Shown one piece after another: positions 14,849 through 23,212 of a stretch of 24,185 nt of DNA (positions are counted from its first letter, which is position 1; every line of letters begins with the position of its first letter). The position numbers were made by a program, and so were the translations under genes. The notes under the pieces were generated by a model. The model saw nothing but the letters and a program-made list of their open reading frames with translations, was not told the origin of the DNA and ran no database searches. Source of the stretch: Pararhizobium_B sp051960215 (lineage in GTDB: Bacteria; Pseudomonadota; Alphaproteobacteria; Rhizobiales; Rhizobiaceae); NCBI GenBank assembly GCA_051960215.1, contig JBQCEN010000149.1, forward strand, positions 1-24,185, given 5' to 3'.

Positions 14849-15742
14849 ATGACGAAACGGATTGTTTTTACCGGCGGAACGGGCAAGGCGGGTCGTCATG
14901 CGGTGCCGCATCTTCTGAAGAAGGGCTACAGGATCCTCAACGTCGACCGGCAGCCGCTCGATCTGCCGGGGGTGAACACGCTGATCGCCGACGTCACCGA
15001 CAGCGGCCAGGTCTTCAACGCGCTGACGACCCACTTCGGCTTCGGCGGTTTCGACGACGGCGCGCCGCCGGCCGCGCCGGATGCCGTCGTCCACTTCGCG
15101 GCAATCCCGCGGGTCCTGATCGAGCCGGACAACGAGACCTTCCGCCAGAACGTCACGAGCACCTACAACGTCATCGAGGCGGCGATGAAGCTCGGCGTCC
15201 GCAAGGTGGTCATCGCATCGTCGGAGACGACCTACGGCGTCTGTTTCGCCGAGGGCGACAAGGACTTCCACGCCTTCCCGCTGGAAGAGGACTACGACAT
15301 CGATCCGATGGACAGCTACGGGCTCTCGAAGGTCTGCAACGAGAAGACGGCGCGCGCCTTCGCGATGCGCTACGGCGCCGATATCTACGCGCTAAGGATC
15401 GGCAACGTCATCGAGCCGCACGAATACGACATGTTCCCGGGCTTCATCGCCGACCCGATGTCGCGCAAGCGCAACGCCTGGAGCTACATCGACGCCCGCG
15501 ACCTCGGCGAGATCGTGCACCTCTGCCTGGAGAAGGACGGCCTCGGCTTCCAGGTCTTCAACGCCGTCAACGACACGATCACCGCCGACATGCCGACGGA
15601 GGCGTTCCTGAAGCGCCATTGTCCGGACACGCCGATCACGCGGCCGCTCGGGGAATACGAGGCGCCGCTCTCGAACCGGAAGGCGCGCGAGGTGCTCGGC
15701 TTCAAGGAAGCGCACGACTGGCGCAACTACGTCAAGATCTGA
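14849..15742 (+). CDS. NAD-dependent epimerase/dehydratase (extended SDR family)
   Basis: Oxidoreductase or epimerase on a sugar or sugar acid; substrate not identifiable by eye. The 297-residue protein has the nucleotide-binding TGGTGKAG (8-15), the Ser of the catalytic set in ASSETTYG (S124/S125) and the YxxxK pair Y157/K161 (DSYGLSKVCNEK), followed by the phrases LRIGNVIEP and YIDARDLGE typical of extended SDRs. Uronate dehydrogenase and erythronate dehydrogenase (DenD) are relatives worth comparing, since the flanking genes encode a beta-hydroxyacid dehydrogenase and a sugar-acid dehydratase. ATG 14849 follows AAGGAG by about 7 bases. The gene is divergent from the dehydrogenase upstream and may share a regulator with it. 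Confidence 0.87.
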   Translation: MTKRIVFTGGTGKAGRHAVPHLLKKGYRILNVDRQPLDLPGVNTLIADVTDSGQVFNALTTHFGFGGFDDGAPPAAPDAVVHFAAIPRVLIEPDNETFRQNVTSTYNVIEAAMKLGVRKVVIASSETTYGVCFAEGDKDFHAFPLEEDYDIDPMDSYGLSKVCNEKTARAFAMRYGADIYALRIGNVIEPHEYDMFPGFIADPMSRKRNAWSYIDARDLGEIVHLCLEKDGLGFQVFNAVNDTITADMPTEAFLKRHCPDTPITRPLGEYEAPLSNRKAREVLGFKEAHDWRNYVKI

Positions 15743-15796
15743 CCCCGGAGACAGTGGCGGCGTCGGCGTCGGGACAGCAGCCAATTTTCATGCGCC

Positions 15797-15832
15797 GGCG
15801 GCGTCGTTCTCAGGGAACAGAAGGGCGCCGCC
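15797..15832. terminator. Possible hairpin downstream of the SDR gene
   Basis: Stem GGCGGCG (15797-15803) with CGCCGCC (15826-15832) and an inner stem GTTC/GAAC (15806-15809 with 15815-15818), 55 bp after the stop. No U-tract, so a terminator role is uncertain. The rest of 15743-15945 shows no gene or other clear signal. Confidence 0.3.
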
Positions 15833-15945
15833 GCGTGTTGATCGGGGTGGCCGATCCGCTAGGATGGGCTGTCTCTGAACGAAAACGCGGGTGCTTGATT
15901 TTGGCGGGAGATTCTGCTCCTCGATCCGGCCAATCCGGACATGGC

Positions 15946-16194
15946 ATGCGCCACGAGATGCGCGCCCGCATGGAATTCATCCGGCGCCAGCGGGCGCTCG
16001 CGCGCATGGGTGTCCGGGCGAGCGGCTTCGTCAGCCTCGAGCACTACAAGACCGGCCTGCGTCCGCCGCGCTACGCCCTGATCGCGCCCGCCAACGACAA
16101 TCCCCGGCCGCCGCTTCGCTTCCGGATCAACCCCTCCGTCCTCATCAGCATCATCGCCATTGCCCTCGTCGCCTGCGTCCTGATCTGGGCCTGA
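15946..16194 (+). CDS. Small hypothetical protein with C-terminal membrane anchor
   Basis: Unrecognised 82-residue protein. The first ~60 residues are basic and Arg-rich (MRHEMRARMEFIRRQRALAR...), with a short PANDNPRPP linker. The last ~20 residues (NPSVLISIIAIALVACVLIW) form one hydrophobic helix ending two residues before the stop, which suggests a tail-anchored inner-membrane protein with a cytoplasmic basic domain. The start is uncertain: ATG 15946 or 15958, with no strong ribosome-binding site at either. The frame is open further upstream, but that part overlaps the SDR gene and is not coding-like. Nothing links it to the flanking enzymes except position. It could be a chance frame, though the clean terminal helix argues for a real gene. 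Confidence 0.5.
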   Translation: MRHEMRARMEFIRRQRALARMGVRASGFVSLEHYKTGLRPPRYALIAPANDNPRPPLRFRINPSVLISIIAIALVACVLIWA

Positions 16195-16314
16195 CGCAGG
16201 CCGGCAGAGGCTGACGCACGCGGCGTCGGATTTCCGCGTCTGCGCCATGGACGCCCGCCGCCGCATGGCTATGGTGGCGGCCGGAATCGCGCGCAGTGGC
16301 GAAGGGGAGATCAT

Positions 16315-18015
16315 ATGACGAAGACCGAGCCGGTCGGCATCGACAAGGGCCTGACGAACTACGGCGACCGCGACTTCGCCCGCTTCCTCCGCCGCTCCTT
16401 CGCCCGCTCCATGGGCTATTCGCGCGAAATGCTCGACCGGCCGATCGTCGGCATCGTCTCCTCGGGCAGCGACCTCAACAACTGCCACCGGACGATGCCG
16501 GAACTGGTCGCCGCGGTGAAGCGCGGCGTCCTTGCGGCCGGCGGCCTGCCGATGGAGGTGCCGACGATCTCGCTCGGCGAGGTCTACCTGTCGCCGACGA
16601 GCATGGTCTACCGCAACCTGATGGCGATGGACGTCGAGGAGATGATCCGCGCCCAGCCGCTCGACGCGGTGGTGACGATCGGCGGCTGCGACAAGACCGT
16701 GCCCGCCCAGCTGATGGGCGCGGCCTCCGCCGGCCGGCCCGCGATCCAGCTCGTCACCGGGCCGATGATGACGGGCCGCTACAAGGGCGAGCGCCTCGGC
16801 GCCTGCACCGACTGCCGCCGCTACTGGGCGCGCTACCGCGCCGGCGAGGTGGACGCGGCCGAGATCGCCGCGGTCGAGGGCGAGCTCGCGGTCACGGCCG
16901 GCACCTGCGCAGTGATGGGCACGGCGAGCACCATGGCGCTGATCGCCGAGGCGCTCGGCATGGTGCTTCCGGGGACCGCCGCCATCCCCGCCGTCCATGC
17001 GCACCGGCTCGTCGCGGCCGAAGCGACGGGAGCCATGGCCTGCGATCTCGCGGCTCGCAAGCGATTGCCCTCCGACATCATCACGGAGCGTTCCGTCGAG
17101 AACGCCCTGCGTGTGCTGCTTGCCGTCAGCGGCTCGACGAACGCCCTCGTCCACCTGACGGCGATCGCCGGGCGGCTCGGCATCGCCATCGACCGTAACC
17201 GCTTCAATGCGCTGAGCGCGGAGACGCCGGTGCTCGTCGACCTGAAGCCGGTCGGCCAGGGCTACATGGAAGACCTTCATGCGGCCGGCGGCCTCGGCGC
17301 GATCCTGCGCGAGCTGAAACCGCTGCTCGACCTCGACTGCGTCGGCGTCGACGGCCGCGCGCTCGGGGAACGCCTGGAGGAGCCGGCGCCCTGGTGCGAC
17401 CGGGCGGTCGTCCGCGAGAGGGCCGATCCGGTCTCGCCCGTCGGCGGTCTCGTCGCGCTCGAAGGCAGCCTCGCCCCGGCCGGCGCCGTCATCAAGCGGG
17501 CCGCCGCCGATCCGGCGCTCTTCGAGGTCGAGGGCAGGGCGGTCGTCTTCGATGGCCTGGAAGACCTCGCCGCCCGCATCGACGATCCGGACCTCGACGT
17601 CGAGGCCGATGATATCCTCGTCCTGAAGGGCGCCGGACCGGTCGGCGCAGGCATGCCGGAGGCAGGCTACATCCCGATCCCGCGCAAGCTCGCGGCGAAT
17701 GGGGTCAAGGACATGCTGCGCATTTCCGACGCCCGCATGAGCGGCACGGCCTATGGCACCATCGTCCTTCACATTGCGCCGGAAGCCGCCGTCGGCGGGC
17801 CGCTGGCGTTCGTCGAGAACGGCGACCGCATCGGCTTGAGCGTCTCGCAAGGCCGGCTCGACCTCCTCGTAACGGAGGAGGAGCTTGCCCGACGCCGGCG
17901 GGAATGGCGCCCGCAGGCCGTGCCGAAGCGCGGCTATCGCCACCTCTTCGCGACACGCGTGCTGCAGGCCGACGAGGGCTGCGACTTCGACTTCCTCAAG
18001 GGCGGGGAAGACTGA
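16315..18015 (+). CDS. Sugar-acid dehydratase, IlvD/Edd family (L-arabinonate-dehydratase-like)
   Basis: Iron-sulfur, Mg-dependent dehydratase that turns an aldonic acid into its 2-keto-3-deoxy product in the cytoplasm. The 566 residues contain three cluster-ligand cysteines: C57 (DLNNCHRTMPE), C125 in GGCDKT with K127 as the probable carbamylated Mg ligand, and C198 (TAGTCAVMGTAST). DARMSGTAYGT near the C-terminus supplies the active-site serine. These positions are each about two lower than I recall for Rhizobium L-arabinonate dehydratase, which suggests a [2Fe-2S] pentonate/hexonate dehydratase rather than biosynthetic IlvD. ATG 16315 follows GGGGAG by 7 bases. The true substrate is open; the SDR and the beta-hydroxyacid dehydrogenase upstream may act in the same route. 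Confidence 0.88.
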   Translation: MTKTEPVGIDKGLTNYGDRDFARFLRRSFARSMGYSREMLDRPIVGIVSSGSDLNNCHRTMPELVAAVKRGVLAAGGLPMEVPTISLGEVYLSPTSMVYRNLMAMDVEEMIRAQPLDAVVTIGGCDKTVPAQLMGAASAGRPAIQLVTGPMMTGRYKGERLGACTDCRRYWARYRAGEVDAAEIAAVEGELAVTAGTCAVMGTASTMALIAEALGMVLPGTAAIPAVHAHRLVAAEATGAMACDLAARKRLPSDIITERSVENALRVLLAVSGSTNALVHLTAIAGRLGIAIDRNRFNALSAETPVLVDLKPVGQGYMEDLHAAGGLGAILRELKPLLDLDCVGVDGRALGERLEEPAPWCDRAVVRERADPVSPVGGLVALEGSLAPAGAVIKRAAADPALFEVEGRAVVFDGLEDLAARIDDPDLDVEADDILVLKGAGPVGAGMPEAGYIPIPRKLAANGVKDMLRISDARMSGTAYGTIVLHIAPEAAVGGPLAFVENGDRIGLSVSQGRLDLLVTEEELARRRREWRPQAVPKRGYRHLFATRVLQADEGCDFDFLKGGED

Positions 18016-18150
18016 AAGCAGCGCTTATCGACGTTCCTTCCACGCCGGCCGCGGCGGCCTTGCTCGCCGCGCCGAAACGGCGTTTTGTGATCCCGGGATC
18101 GCTGCGCCGGAAACGCGCGGTCGATGGTTCTGCCAGGGAGGAAGGAGAGC

Positions 18151-18819
18151 GTGCGGCTGCTCCTCGTCGAGGACAATCCGGACCTGTCTGCGTGGCTCGC
18201 GAAGAGCCTGCGCCAGTCATCCTATGTGGTCGACGTGGTGCACGATGGCGAGGATGCCAACCACGCGATCGACGTCGCGGCCTACGACCTCGTCATCCTC
18301 GATCTCGCCTTGCCGCGGCGCGACGGCCTCGAAGTTCTGAAGATCCTGCGCCGCAAGGGGAATGCCGTGCCGGTAATCGTCCTGACGGCGAATGCCAGCC
18401 TCGACGGCCGCGTGACCGGCCTCGACGCCGGCGCCGACGACTACCTCGCCAAGCCGTTCGAACTGTCTGAGCTCGAGGCGCGCATCCGGGTGCAGCTCCG
18501 CCGGGCGACGCAGCACGCCGAGCCCGTCATCGACTGCGGCGACCTCTCGCTCGACACCAATACGCGCCTCTTCAGCCTGCGCGGAGAAGCGCTGGCACTG
18601 ACGCCGCGCGAGCACGCCGTGCTCGAACAGCTCCTCTGGAAGGCCGGCACGACGATCAGCAAGGCGGCGATGGCCTCCGCGGTCTTCGGCTTCGACGACG
18701 AGGCCGACGACAACGCGATCGAGATCTACGTCCACCGGCTCCGGAAGAAGCTCAAGGACTCCAATGTCGGTATCGTCACGCTGCGGGGCCTCGGATACCT
18801 GCTCCGCGCGGAGCCGTGA
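18151..18819 (+). CDS. tctD: TctD-like OmpR-family response regulator
   Basis: DNA-binding response regulator, partner of the kinase that follows. The 222-residue protein has a receiver domain (acidic pair in VEDNPD, phospho-acceptor D51 in VILDLALPRRDG, T in VLTAN, K in AKPFE) and a C-terminal winged helix (ALTPREHAVLEQLL ... DDNAIEIYVHRLRKKL ... TLRGLGYLL). I start it at GTG 18151, which follows GGAAGGAG; an in-frame start at 18124 has no site. It resembles TctD of tricarboxylate uptake systems. The next gene starts 3 bp after its stop. A tandem repeat upstream of the ABC binding-protein gene (23229-23247) is a good candidate for its target. Confidence 0.88.
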   Translation: MRLLLVEDNPDLSAWLAKSLRQSSYVVDVVHDGEDANHAIDVAAYDLVILDLALPRRDGLEVLKILRRKGNAVPVIVLTANASLDGRVTGLDAGADDYLAKPFELSELEARIRVQLRRATQHAEPVIDCGDLSLDTNTRLFSLRGEALALTPREHAVLEQLLWKAGTTISKAAMASAVFGFDDEADDNAIEIYVHRLRKKLKDSNVGIVTLRGLGYLLRAEP

Positions 18820-18822
18820 TCG

Positions 18823-20247
18823 ATGCGCTGGCCGCGGAGCCTTCGGCTTCAGCTCCTGACCTGGCTGGTCGTGCCGCTCGCCGTCGCCGCCAGCATCAAT
18901 GTCTGGACGACGCTCTCGACCGCGGAAAGCGTCGCCGGTCTCGTGACGGGGCAGAAGCTGATTTCCTCGGCACGCGCGATCGCCGAGGCGACGGTCGTCG
19001 AGGACGGCAGCACCGACGCCGTGATCCCGCCGGTCGCGCTCGAGATGTTCTCCACCGGCTATCAGGACAGCGTCTTCTACCGTGTCGAGACCGACGCGGG
19101 CCGCCTGCTCGCCGGCTATCCGGATCTGCCGCCGCCGGAGAAGGCACTCGGAGGCTTCGAGCCGATCCTCTACCGCGGCGTCTATCGGGACCGGCCGGTG
19201 ATGCTCGTGGCACTCCGCCATCCGGTCGCCGGCAGCCCCGGCGGCGTGATCCACGTCTTCGTCGGCGTGACCCTTGCGGCGCATGAAAGCATGCTCCGGC
19301 GCCTCTGGCTCGGCGGCTTCAGCCAGCAGGTGATCCTGATCGTGCTCGCCGGCACCTTTGCCGTCGTCGGCCTCTCGCGCGGGCTGCGGCCGCTGCTTGC
19401 GCTGCGCGACGCGGTGCTCCGCCGCGAGACGGGAAACCTCGAGCCGCTAGGGCCGCATCCCGTCCAGAGCGAGTTGCAGCCGCTCGTCGCCGCGCTCGAC
19501 GAATATATGGGCCGGGTGCGCGGCCAGATGGCGGCGCAACGCCGTTTCGTCGCCAACGCCGCGCACCAGTTCCGCACCCCGATCGCGCTGCTCAATACGC
19601 AGGCGACCTACGCGCTGCGCTCCAGGGATGCGGACGAGCGCGACGAGGCGATCCGGGCGGCGCGGAAGACGGCGTTGAGGCTCTCGCACCTCGCGAGCCA
19701 GCTCCTCAATCTCGCCCGCGCCGAGCCGGCAGGCCGCCGGCCGCGTCACGACGACGTCGATCTTGCGGCGGCGGCCCGGCAGGTTCTCGAAAGCCTCGCG
19801 CCGAAGGCGGTGGAGCGGCGGATCGACCTGGGGCTCGAGGCGCCTGAACCCGTCCATGTCGGCGGTGACGGCGCCATGCTCAAGGAGATGATCGCCAACC
19901 TCGTCGACAACGCGCTGACCTATCCGCCGCCGGGCAGCATCGTCACCGTCCATGTCCGGAGGGAAGCGGAAAGGGCAGTGGTCGCCGTCATCGACAACGG
20001 GCCGGGCGTGCCGGCCAAGGAGCGCGGCCTGGTCTTCGAGCGCTTCTATCGCGGCGAGGGACGCAGCGAGGAGGGAAGCGGCATCGGCCTTGCGATCGTC
20101 CGCGAGGTCGCCGCCGGCGCCGGCGGCGAAGTCCTGCTTAAGGAAACGCCCGGCGGCGGGCTGACGATCGAGGTCAGGCTGCCGGCCGGGCGCGAAGCAA
20201 GGGAAACGGAGCGGCCTGCCGGCCGCTCGTCCTCTCAACCCGCCTGA
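18823..20247 (+). CDS. tctE: TctE-like sensor histidine kinase
   Basis: Inner-membrane sensor kinase for the preceding regulator, 474 residues. There is a transmembrane helix at about 8-28, a periplasmic 2CSK/TctE-type sensing region (about 29-165), and a second helix at about 167-186. The linker is followed by the HisKA domain with the phospho-acceptor H248 in FVANAAHQFRTPI. The ATPase domain has an N-box (N359, N363 in ANLVDNAL), G1 DNGPGVP (391-397), FERFYRG, and G2 GSGIGLAIV. Domain order and H-box are those of TctE. The signal is probably an organic acid. ATG 18823 lies 3 bp after the regulator stop. The last 13 bp overlap the end of the convergent ABC permease gene. Confidence 0.88.
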   Translation: MRWPRSLRLQLLTWLVVPLAVAASINVWTTLSTAESVAGLVTGQKLISSARAIAEATVVEDGSTDAVIPPVALEMFSTGYQDSVFYRVETDAGRLLAGYPDLPPPEKALGGFEPILYRGVYRDRPVMLVALRHPVAGSPGGVIHVFVGVTLAAHESMLRRLWLGGFSQQVILIVLAGTFAVVGLSRGLRPLLALRDAVLRRETGNLEPLGPHPVQSELQPLVAALDEYMGRVRGQMAAQRRFVANAAHQFRTPIALLNTQATYALRSRDADERDEAIRAARKTALRLSHLASQLLNLARAEPAGRRPRHDDVDLAAAARQVLESLAPKAVERRIDLGLEAPEPVHVGGDGAMLKEMIANLVDNALTYPPPGSIVTVHVRREAERAVVAVIDNGPGVPAKERGLVFERFYRGEGRSEEGSGIGLAIVREVAAGAGGEVLLKETPGGGLTIEVRLPAGREARETERPAGRSSSQPA

Positions 20248-21113
20248 TCGCTCAGCGCCTGCGGGCGCCACTTCACCAGCCGGTTCTCGATCAGCGTGAT
20301 GATGTATTCGATGACGAGGGCGAGGACCGCGAGGATCACCATCGCGGCGAAGACGCCGTTGGCGTTGAAGGTGCCCTGCGCCGTCGAGATCATCAGGCCG
20401 ACGCCCTTGCGCGAGCCGAGGAACTCGCCGACGACGGCGCCGACGAGGGCGAAGCCGAAGGACACGTGCATGCTCGCGAGGATCCAGCTCATCGCCGAGG
20501 GGATGATGACGGTGCGCGTGATCTGCGTCGGCGACGCGCCGAGGATCTGCGCGTTGGCGATCATCGCCCGGTCCGCCTCGCGCACGCCCTGGAAGGCGTT
20601 GGCGAAGACGACGAAGAAGACCATGACGACGGCGAGCGCCACCTTCGACGCCATGCCGAGGCCGAGCGCGATGATGAACACCGAGCCGAGCACGACGCGC
20701 GGCACCGAGTTCGCGATCTTGATGTAGATCGAGAAGACGTCGGCGAGCAGCCTGTTGCGCCCGAGGATGATGCCGCAGATGACGCCGCCGACGGCGCCGA
20801 TCAGGAAGCCGAGGAGCGTCTCCTCGAGCGTCACGGCGATCTGCTCCCAGAGCGGGCCCTGCGATGTGCCTTGCGTCGCCCAGGTGACGATCTGGTCCCA
20901 GATGCCGGAGGGGCTCGCGAAGAAGAAGGGATCGATCAGCCCGGTCCGCGCACCGATCTCCCAGCCGCCGAGGAAGACGACGAGGATCGCGATGCGAAGC
21001 CCGATGACGAGTGCCCGGCGCCGGCGCATCTGGGCGCGGAACGAGCTTTCGGTGCGCTCCAGCGCGGCTGCGGTCCTTGCCGACGGGGCCGACGTGATTT
21101 CGATGGATGACAT
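20235..21113 (-). CDS. ABC transporter permease, TauC/SsuC/ThiX type
   Basis: Membrane subunit of an importer of the nitrate/sulfonate/pyrimidine-precursor class, 292 residues. A hydrophilic N-terminus (~35 residues) is followed by about six hydrophobic helices and the coupling motif region RTVIIPSAMSWILASMHVSFGFALVGAVVGEFLGSRKGVG, with the family-typical EF(L)GSRKGVGLM. ATG 21113 is preceded by GGAGGAGACC. It is the third gene of a binding protein-ATPase-permease unit. The gap to the ATPase stop is 37 bp. Its 3' end overlaps the kinase gene on the other strand. Confidence 0.9.
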   Translation of the reverse strand: MSSIEITSAPSARTAAALERTESSFRAQMRRRRALVIGLRIAILVVFLGGWEIGARTGLIDPFFFASPSGIWDQIVTWATQGTSQGPLWEQIAVTLEETLLGFLIGAVGGVICGIILGRNRLLADVFSIYIKIANSVPRVVLGSVFIIALGLGMASKVALAVVMVFFVVFANAFQGVREADRAMIANAQILGASPTQITRTVIIPSAMSWILASMHVSFGFALVGAVVGEFLGSRKGVGLMISTAQGTFNANGVFAAMVILAVLALVIEYIITLIENRLVKWRPQALSDQAG

Positions 21114-21150
21114 TTGGTCTCCTCCGGAATGGGGGCGATGCGCGGGGGCT

Positions 21151-21996
21151 TCAGCCCTCGAGCGCGCGCCTCTGGCCGATCTGGACTTCCTCGCGGAGAT
21201 CGTTCCAGATTACCCGCGCGATCTCGACGAAGCGGTCTTCGTAGCGGATTTCCTCCATCACCCGCGGGCGTGGAAGGTCGATGTGGTAGACGCTCTTGAC
21301 GGTGGCTGGGCCGGCCGTCAGCACGTAGACCTTGTCGGCAAGCGCGATCGCCTCCTCGAGGTCGTGCGTGACGAAGACGACCGAGGCGCCCGATTCCTGC
21401 CAGAGCGACAGGAGCTCGCCCTGCATCAGGGTCCGCGTCTGCACGTCGAGCGCGCTGAACGGCTCGTCCATCAGCAGGATCTTCGGCTCGTTGATGAAGG
21501 TCTGGGCGAGCGCCACGCGCTTGCGCATGCCGCCGGAAAGCTGGTGCGGGTAATGCCCTTCGAACTTCGCGAGGCCGACGCGGGCGATCCAGTCGCGCGC
21601 CTTGGCGTAGGCCGCCTTCTTGCCCGCGCCGCGATAGAGCGGTCCGGCCGCGACGTTGTCGAGGACGCTGCGCCAGGGGAAGAGGGCGTCCGCCTGGAAG
21701 ACGAAGCCGATGTCGCGGTTGATGCCTTCGACGGGCTTGCCCATGATGCTGACGGTGCCGGCGCTTGGCCGCGCCAGGCCGGTGACGAGGTTGAGGGTCG
21801 TCGACTTGCCGCAGCCCGTCGGGCCGACGACGCAGGCGAACTCGCCGCGTTCAACCGTCATTGTGAAGTCGCGGAGCGCCGTCAGCATCTTGCCGTCCGG
21901 CGAGACGAAGCGGCGGGTGACGTTGTCGAGTGCGATCGCCGGGGACACTGCCGCGGTCGTCGGGCGCGCGTCGGTGGCCGATGCCATGTCGAGCAT
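21151..21996 (-). CDS. ABC transporter ATPase, TauB/SsuB type
   Basis: ATP-hydrolysing subunit of the same importer, 281 residues. Seen motifs are Walker A GPTGCGKST (58-66), Q-loop Q101 (VFQADALFPW), signature LSGGMRKR (153-160), Walker B ILLMDE (173-178), D-loop SALD and H211 in FVTHDLEEA. I start it at ATG 21996, six bases after GGGAGG; the frame reaches a TTG at 22041, but this is not needed. About 20 residues precede the conserved domain. It follows the binding-protein gene after a 102-bp spacer with strong hairpins. Confidence 0.91.
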   Translation of the reverse strand: MLDMASATDARPTTAAVSPAIALDNVTRRFVSPDGKMLTALRDFTMTVERGEFACVVGPTGCGKSTTLNLVTGLARPSAGTVSIMGKPVEGINRDIGFVFQADALFPWRSVLDNVAAGPLYRGAGKKAAYAKARDWIARVGLAKFEGHYPHQLSGGMRKRVALAQTFINEPKILLMDEPFSALDVQTRTLMQGELLSLWQESGASVVFVTHDLEEAIALADKVYVLTAGPATVKSVYHIDLPRPRVMEEIRYEDRFVEIARVIWNDLREEVQIGQRRALEG

Positions 21997-22042
21997 GCAA
22001 TGCCTCCCTTGTTTCGAGGGTCTAAGCCGTTTTGACGGCAAG

Positions 22043-22088
22043 GGCGGCCTCGGCCGCCAGCAGGGAGCGCCGCCTGCGGCGCTCCCTG
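22043..22088. other. Tandem hairpins between binding-protein and ATPase genes
   Basis: A perfect 12-bp stem (22061-22072 with 22077-22088) closes a 4-base loop, and a shorter stem GGCGGC/GCCGCC (22043-22048 with 22053-22058) lies next to it. On the transcribed minus strand they come 11 bases after the binding-protein stop. They probably protect the 3' end of its mRNA or partially terminate transcription, giving more binding protein than membrane subunits. Confidence 0.6.
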
Positions 22089-22098
22089 AGCCGTAGCT

Positions 22099-23121
22099 CT
22101 ACTTTTCCGACTTCGCGGCCGCGTCGACGAAGGCGGTCGTGTAGGTCTTGGAGAGGTCGATGTCCTTGGCGGCGACGGATTTGTTGAAGGTCTTCAGCAC
22201 CTTCAGCACCGTCTCCGGTCCGCCCTTCGGCATGCGGCCGTCCGGCGTGAACTGCGCCTTGCCGTCGGTGAGGCCCTTCACATAGACTTCCTTGTTGCCG
22301 GCGTAGTAGTCCTTCGGCATCTTGTCGGCGATCTGCTCGGCGCTGTGCGAGGCCATCCAGTGCAGGGTCTTGACGAAGGCGTCGGCGAGCTTCTGCGCCT
22401 CGTCCTTGTGCGAATCGAGCCAGGCCGACTGCACGTAGAAGGAAGCAGCCGGATAGGTGCCGCCGAGGGCCTCGGCCGTCTTCTCGGGCGTGCGCATGTC
22501 GACGAGGATCTTGGCGTCGCCGCTCGTCAGCATGGTGGTGATCGTCGGCTCGGTCGTCATGCCGGCCTGGATCGCGTCCTGCTTGATCGCCGCGATGAAG
22601 GTGTTGCCGGCGCCGACGGGCAGCAGCGTGATGTCGTCCGCCTTCAGCCCGTTGCGCGTCGCGAGGTAGCGGGTGAGGAAGTCCGTCGAGGAGCCGAGAC
22701 CGGTGACGCCGAGCGTCTTGCCCTTGAAGTCGGCCGGCGACTTGATCTTGTCGGCATATTTCGAGGAGACCATCTCGACTTCGCCGGGCGCCTGGCTGAA
22801 CTGCACGATCGACTCGATGAACTTGCCCTTCGACTGCAGGTCGATCGTATGATCGTAGAAGCCAACCACGCCCTGGACGCCGCCTGCGAGCAGTTCGTTC
22901 TCGGCGTCGACGCCGGCGCGCGAATTGAGAAGCTCGACGTCGAGGCCCTCGTCCTTGAAGTAGCCGAGCTGCTGCGTCAGCATAGCCGGCAGATAGATCT
23001 GCTTCTCCATGCCGCCGACGATGATCGTGATCTTGTCGGCCGCCGCGGCGAGCGACATCGTCCCGCCGAGCATGGCGAGGGCGGATGCCGCGATGGCGAG
23101 ATGTTTCCAGGTCTTTTTCAT
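22099..23121 (-). CDS. ABC transporter substrate-binding protein, SsuA/THI5-like (NMT1 family)
   Basis: Periplasmic receptor of the importer, 340 residues. A signal peptide covers about residues 1-28 (MKKTWKHLAIAA...SLAAA, cleavage before ADKI). The mature part begins with ITIIVGGMEKQIYLPAMLTQQLGYFKDEGLDVELLN, the standard opening of SsuA/THI5/NMT1 receptors, and has DFKGKTLGVTGLGSSTDFLTRYL in the ligand-binding lobe. The ligand is not recognisable. Position beside TcuB and TctDE-like genes suggests a tricarboxylate or other organic acid, rather than the sulfonate, nitrate or pyrimidine ligands common in the family. ATG 23121 has GGGAG about 9 bases upstream. Confidence 0.88.
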   Translation of the reverse strand: MKKTWKHLAIAASALAMLGGTMSLAAAADKITIIVGGMEKQIYLPAMLTQQLGYFKDEGLDVELLNSRAGVDAENELLAGGVQGVVGFYDHTIDLQSKGKFIESIVQFSQAPGEVEMVSSKYADKIKSPADFKGKTLGVTGLGSSTDFLTRYLATRNGLKADDITLLPVGAGNTFIAAIKQDAIQAGMTTEPTITTMLTSGDAKILVDMRTPEKTAEALGGTYPAASFYVQSAWLDSHKDEAQKLADAFVKTLHWMASHSAEQIADKMPKDYYAGNKEVYVKGLTDGKAQFTPDGRMPKGGPETVLKVLKTFNKSVAAKDIDLSKTYTTAFVDAAAKSEK

Positions 23122-23212
23122 GTGTCTGATCTCCCTCGGCGGTCCTGAACCGCCGTCTCCGGATGCGCGTCCTCCGACGCGGGCGCAGGCGAGCTGAGCT
23201 GCCGCAGGGAAG

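Noticed and set aside
14827..16194. 455-codon plus-strand frame spanning the SDR gene
   Set aside because: Its first two thirds are an out-of-frame reading of the SDR gene (Arg-rich low-complexity). Only the final 82 codons look like a protein, and these are kept as a small gene.
15859..17943. 694-codon open frame on the minus strand opposite the dehydratase
   Set aside because: Composition is Arg/Asp/Ala/His-rich with no recognisable domain. It lies antisense to a clear enzyme with conserved motifs and is a typical shadow frame in GC-rich DNA.
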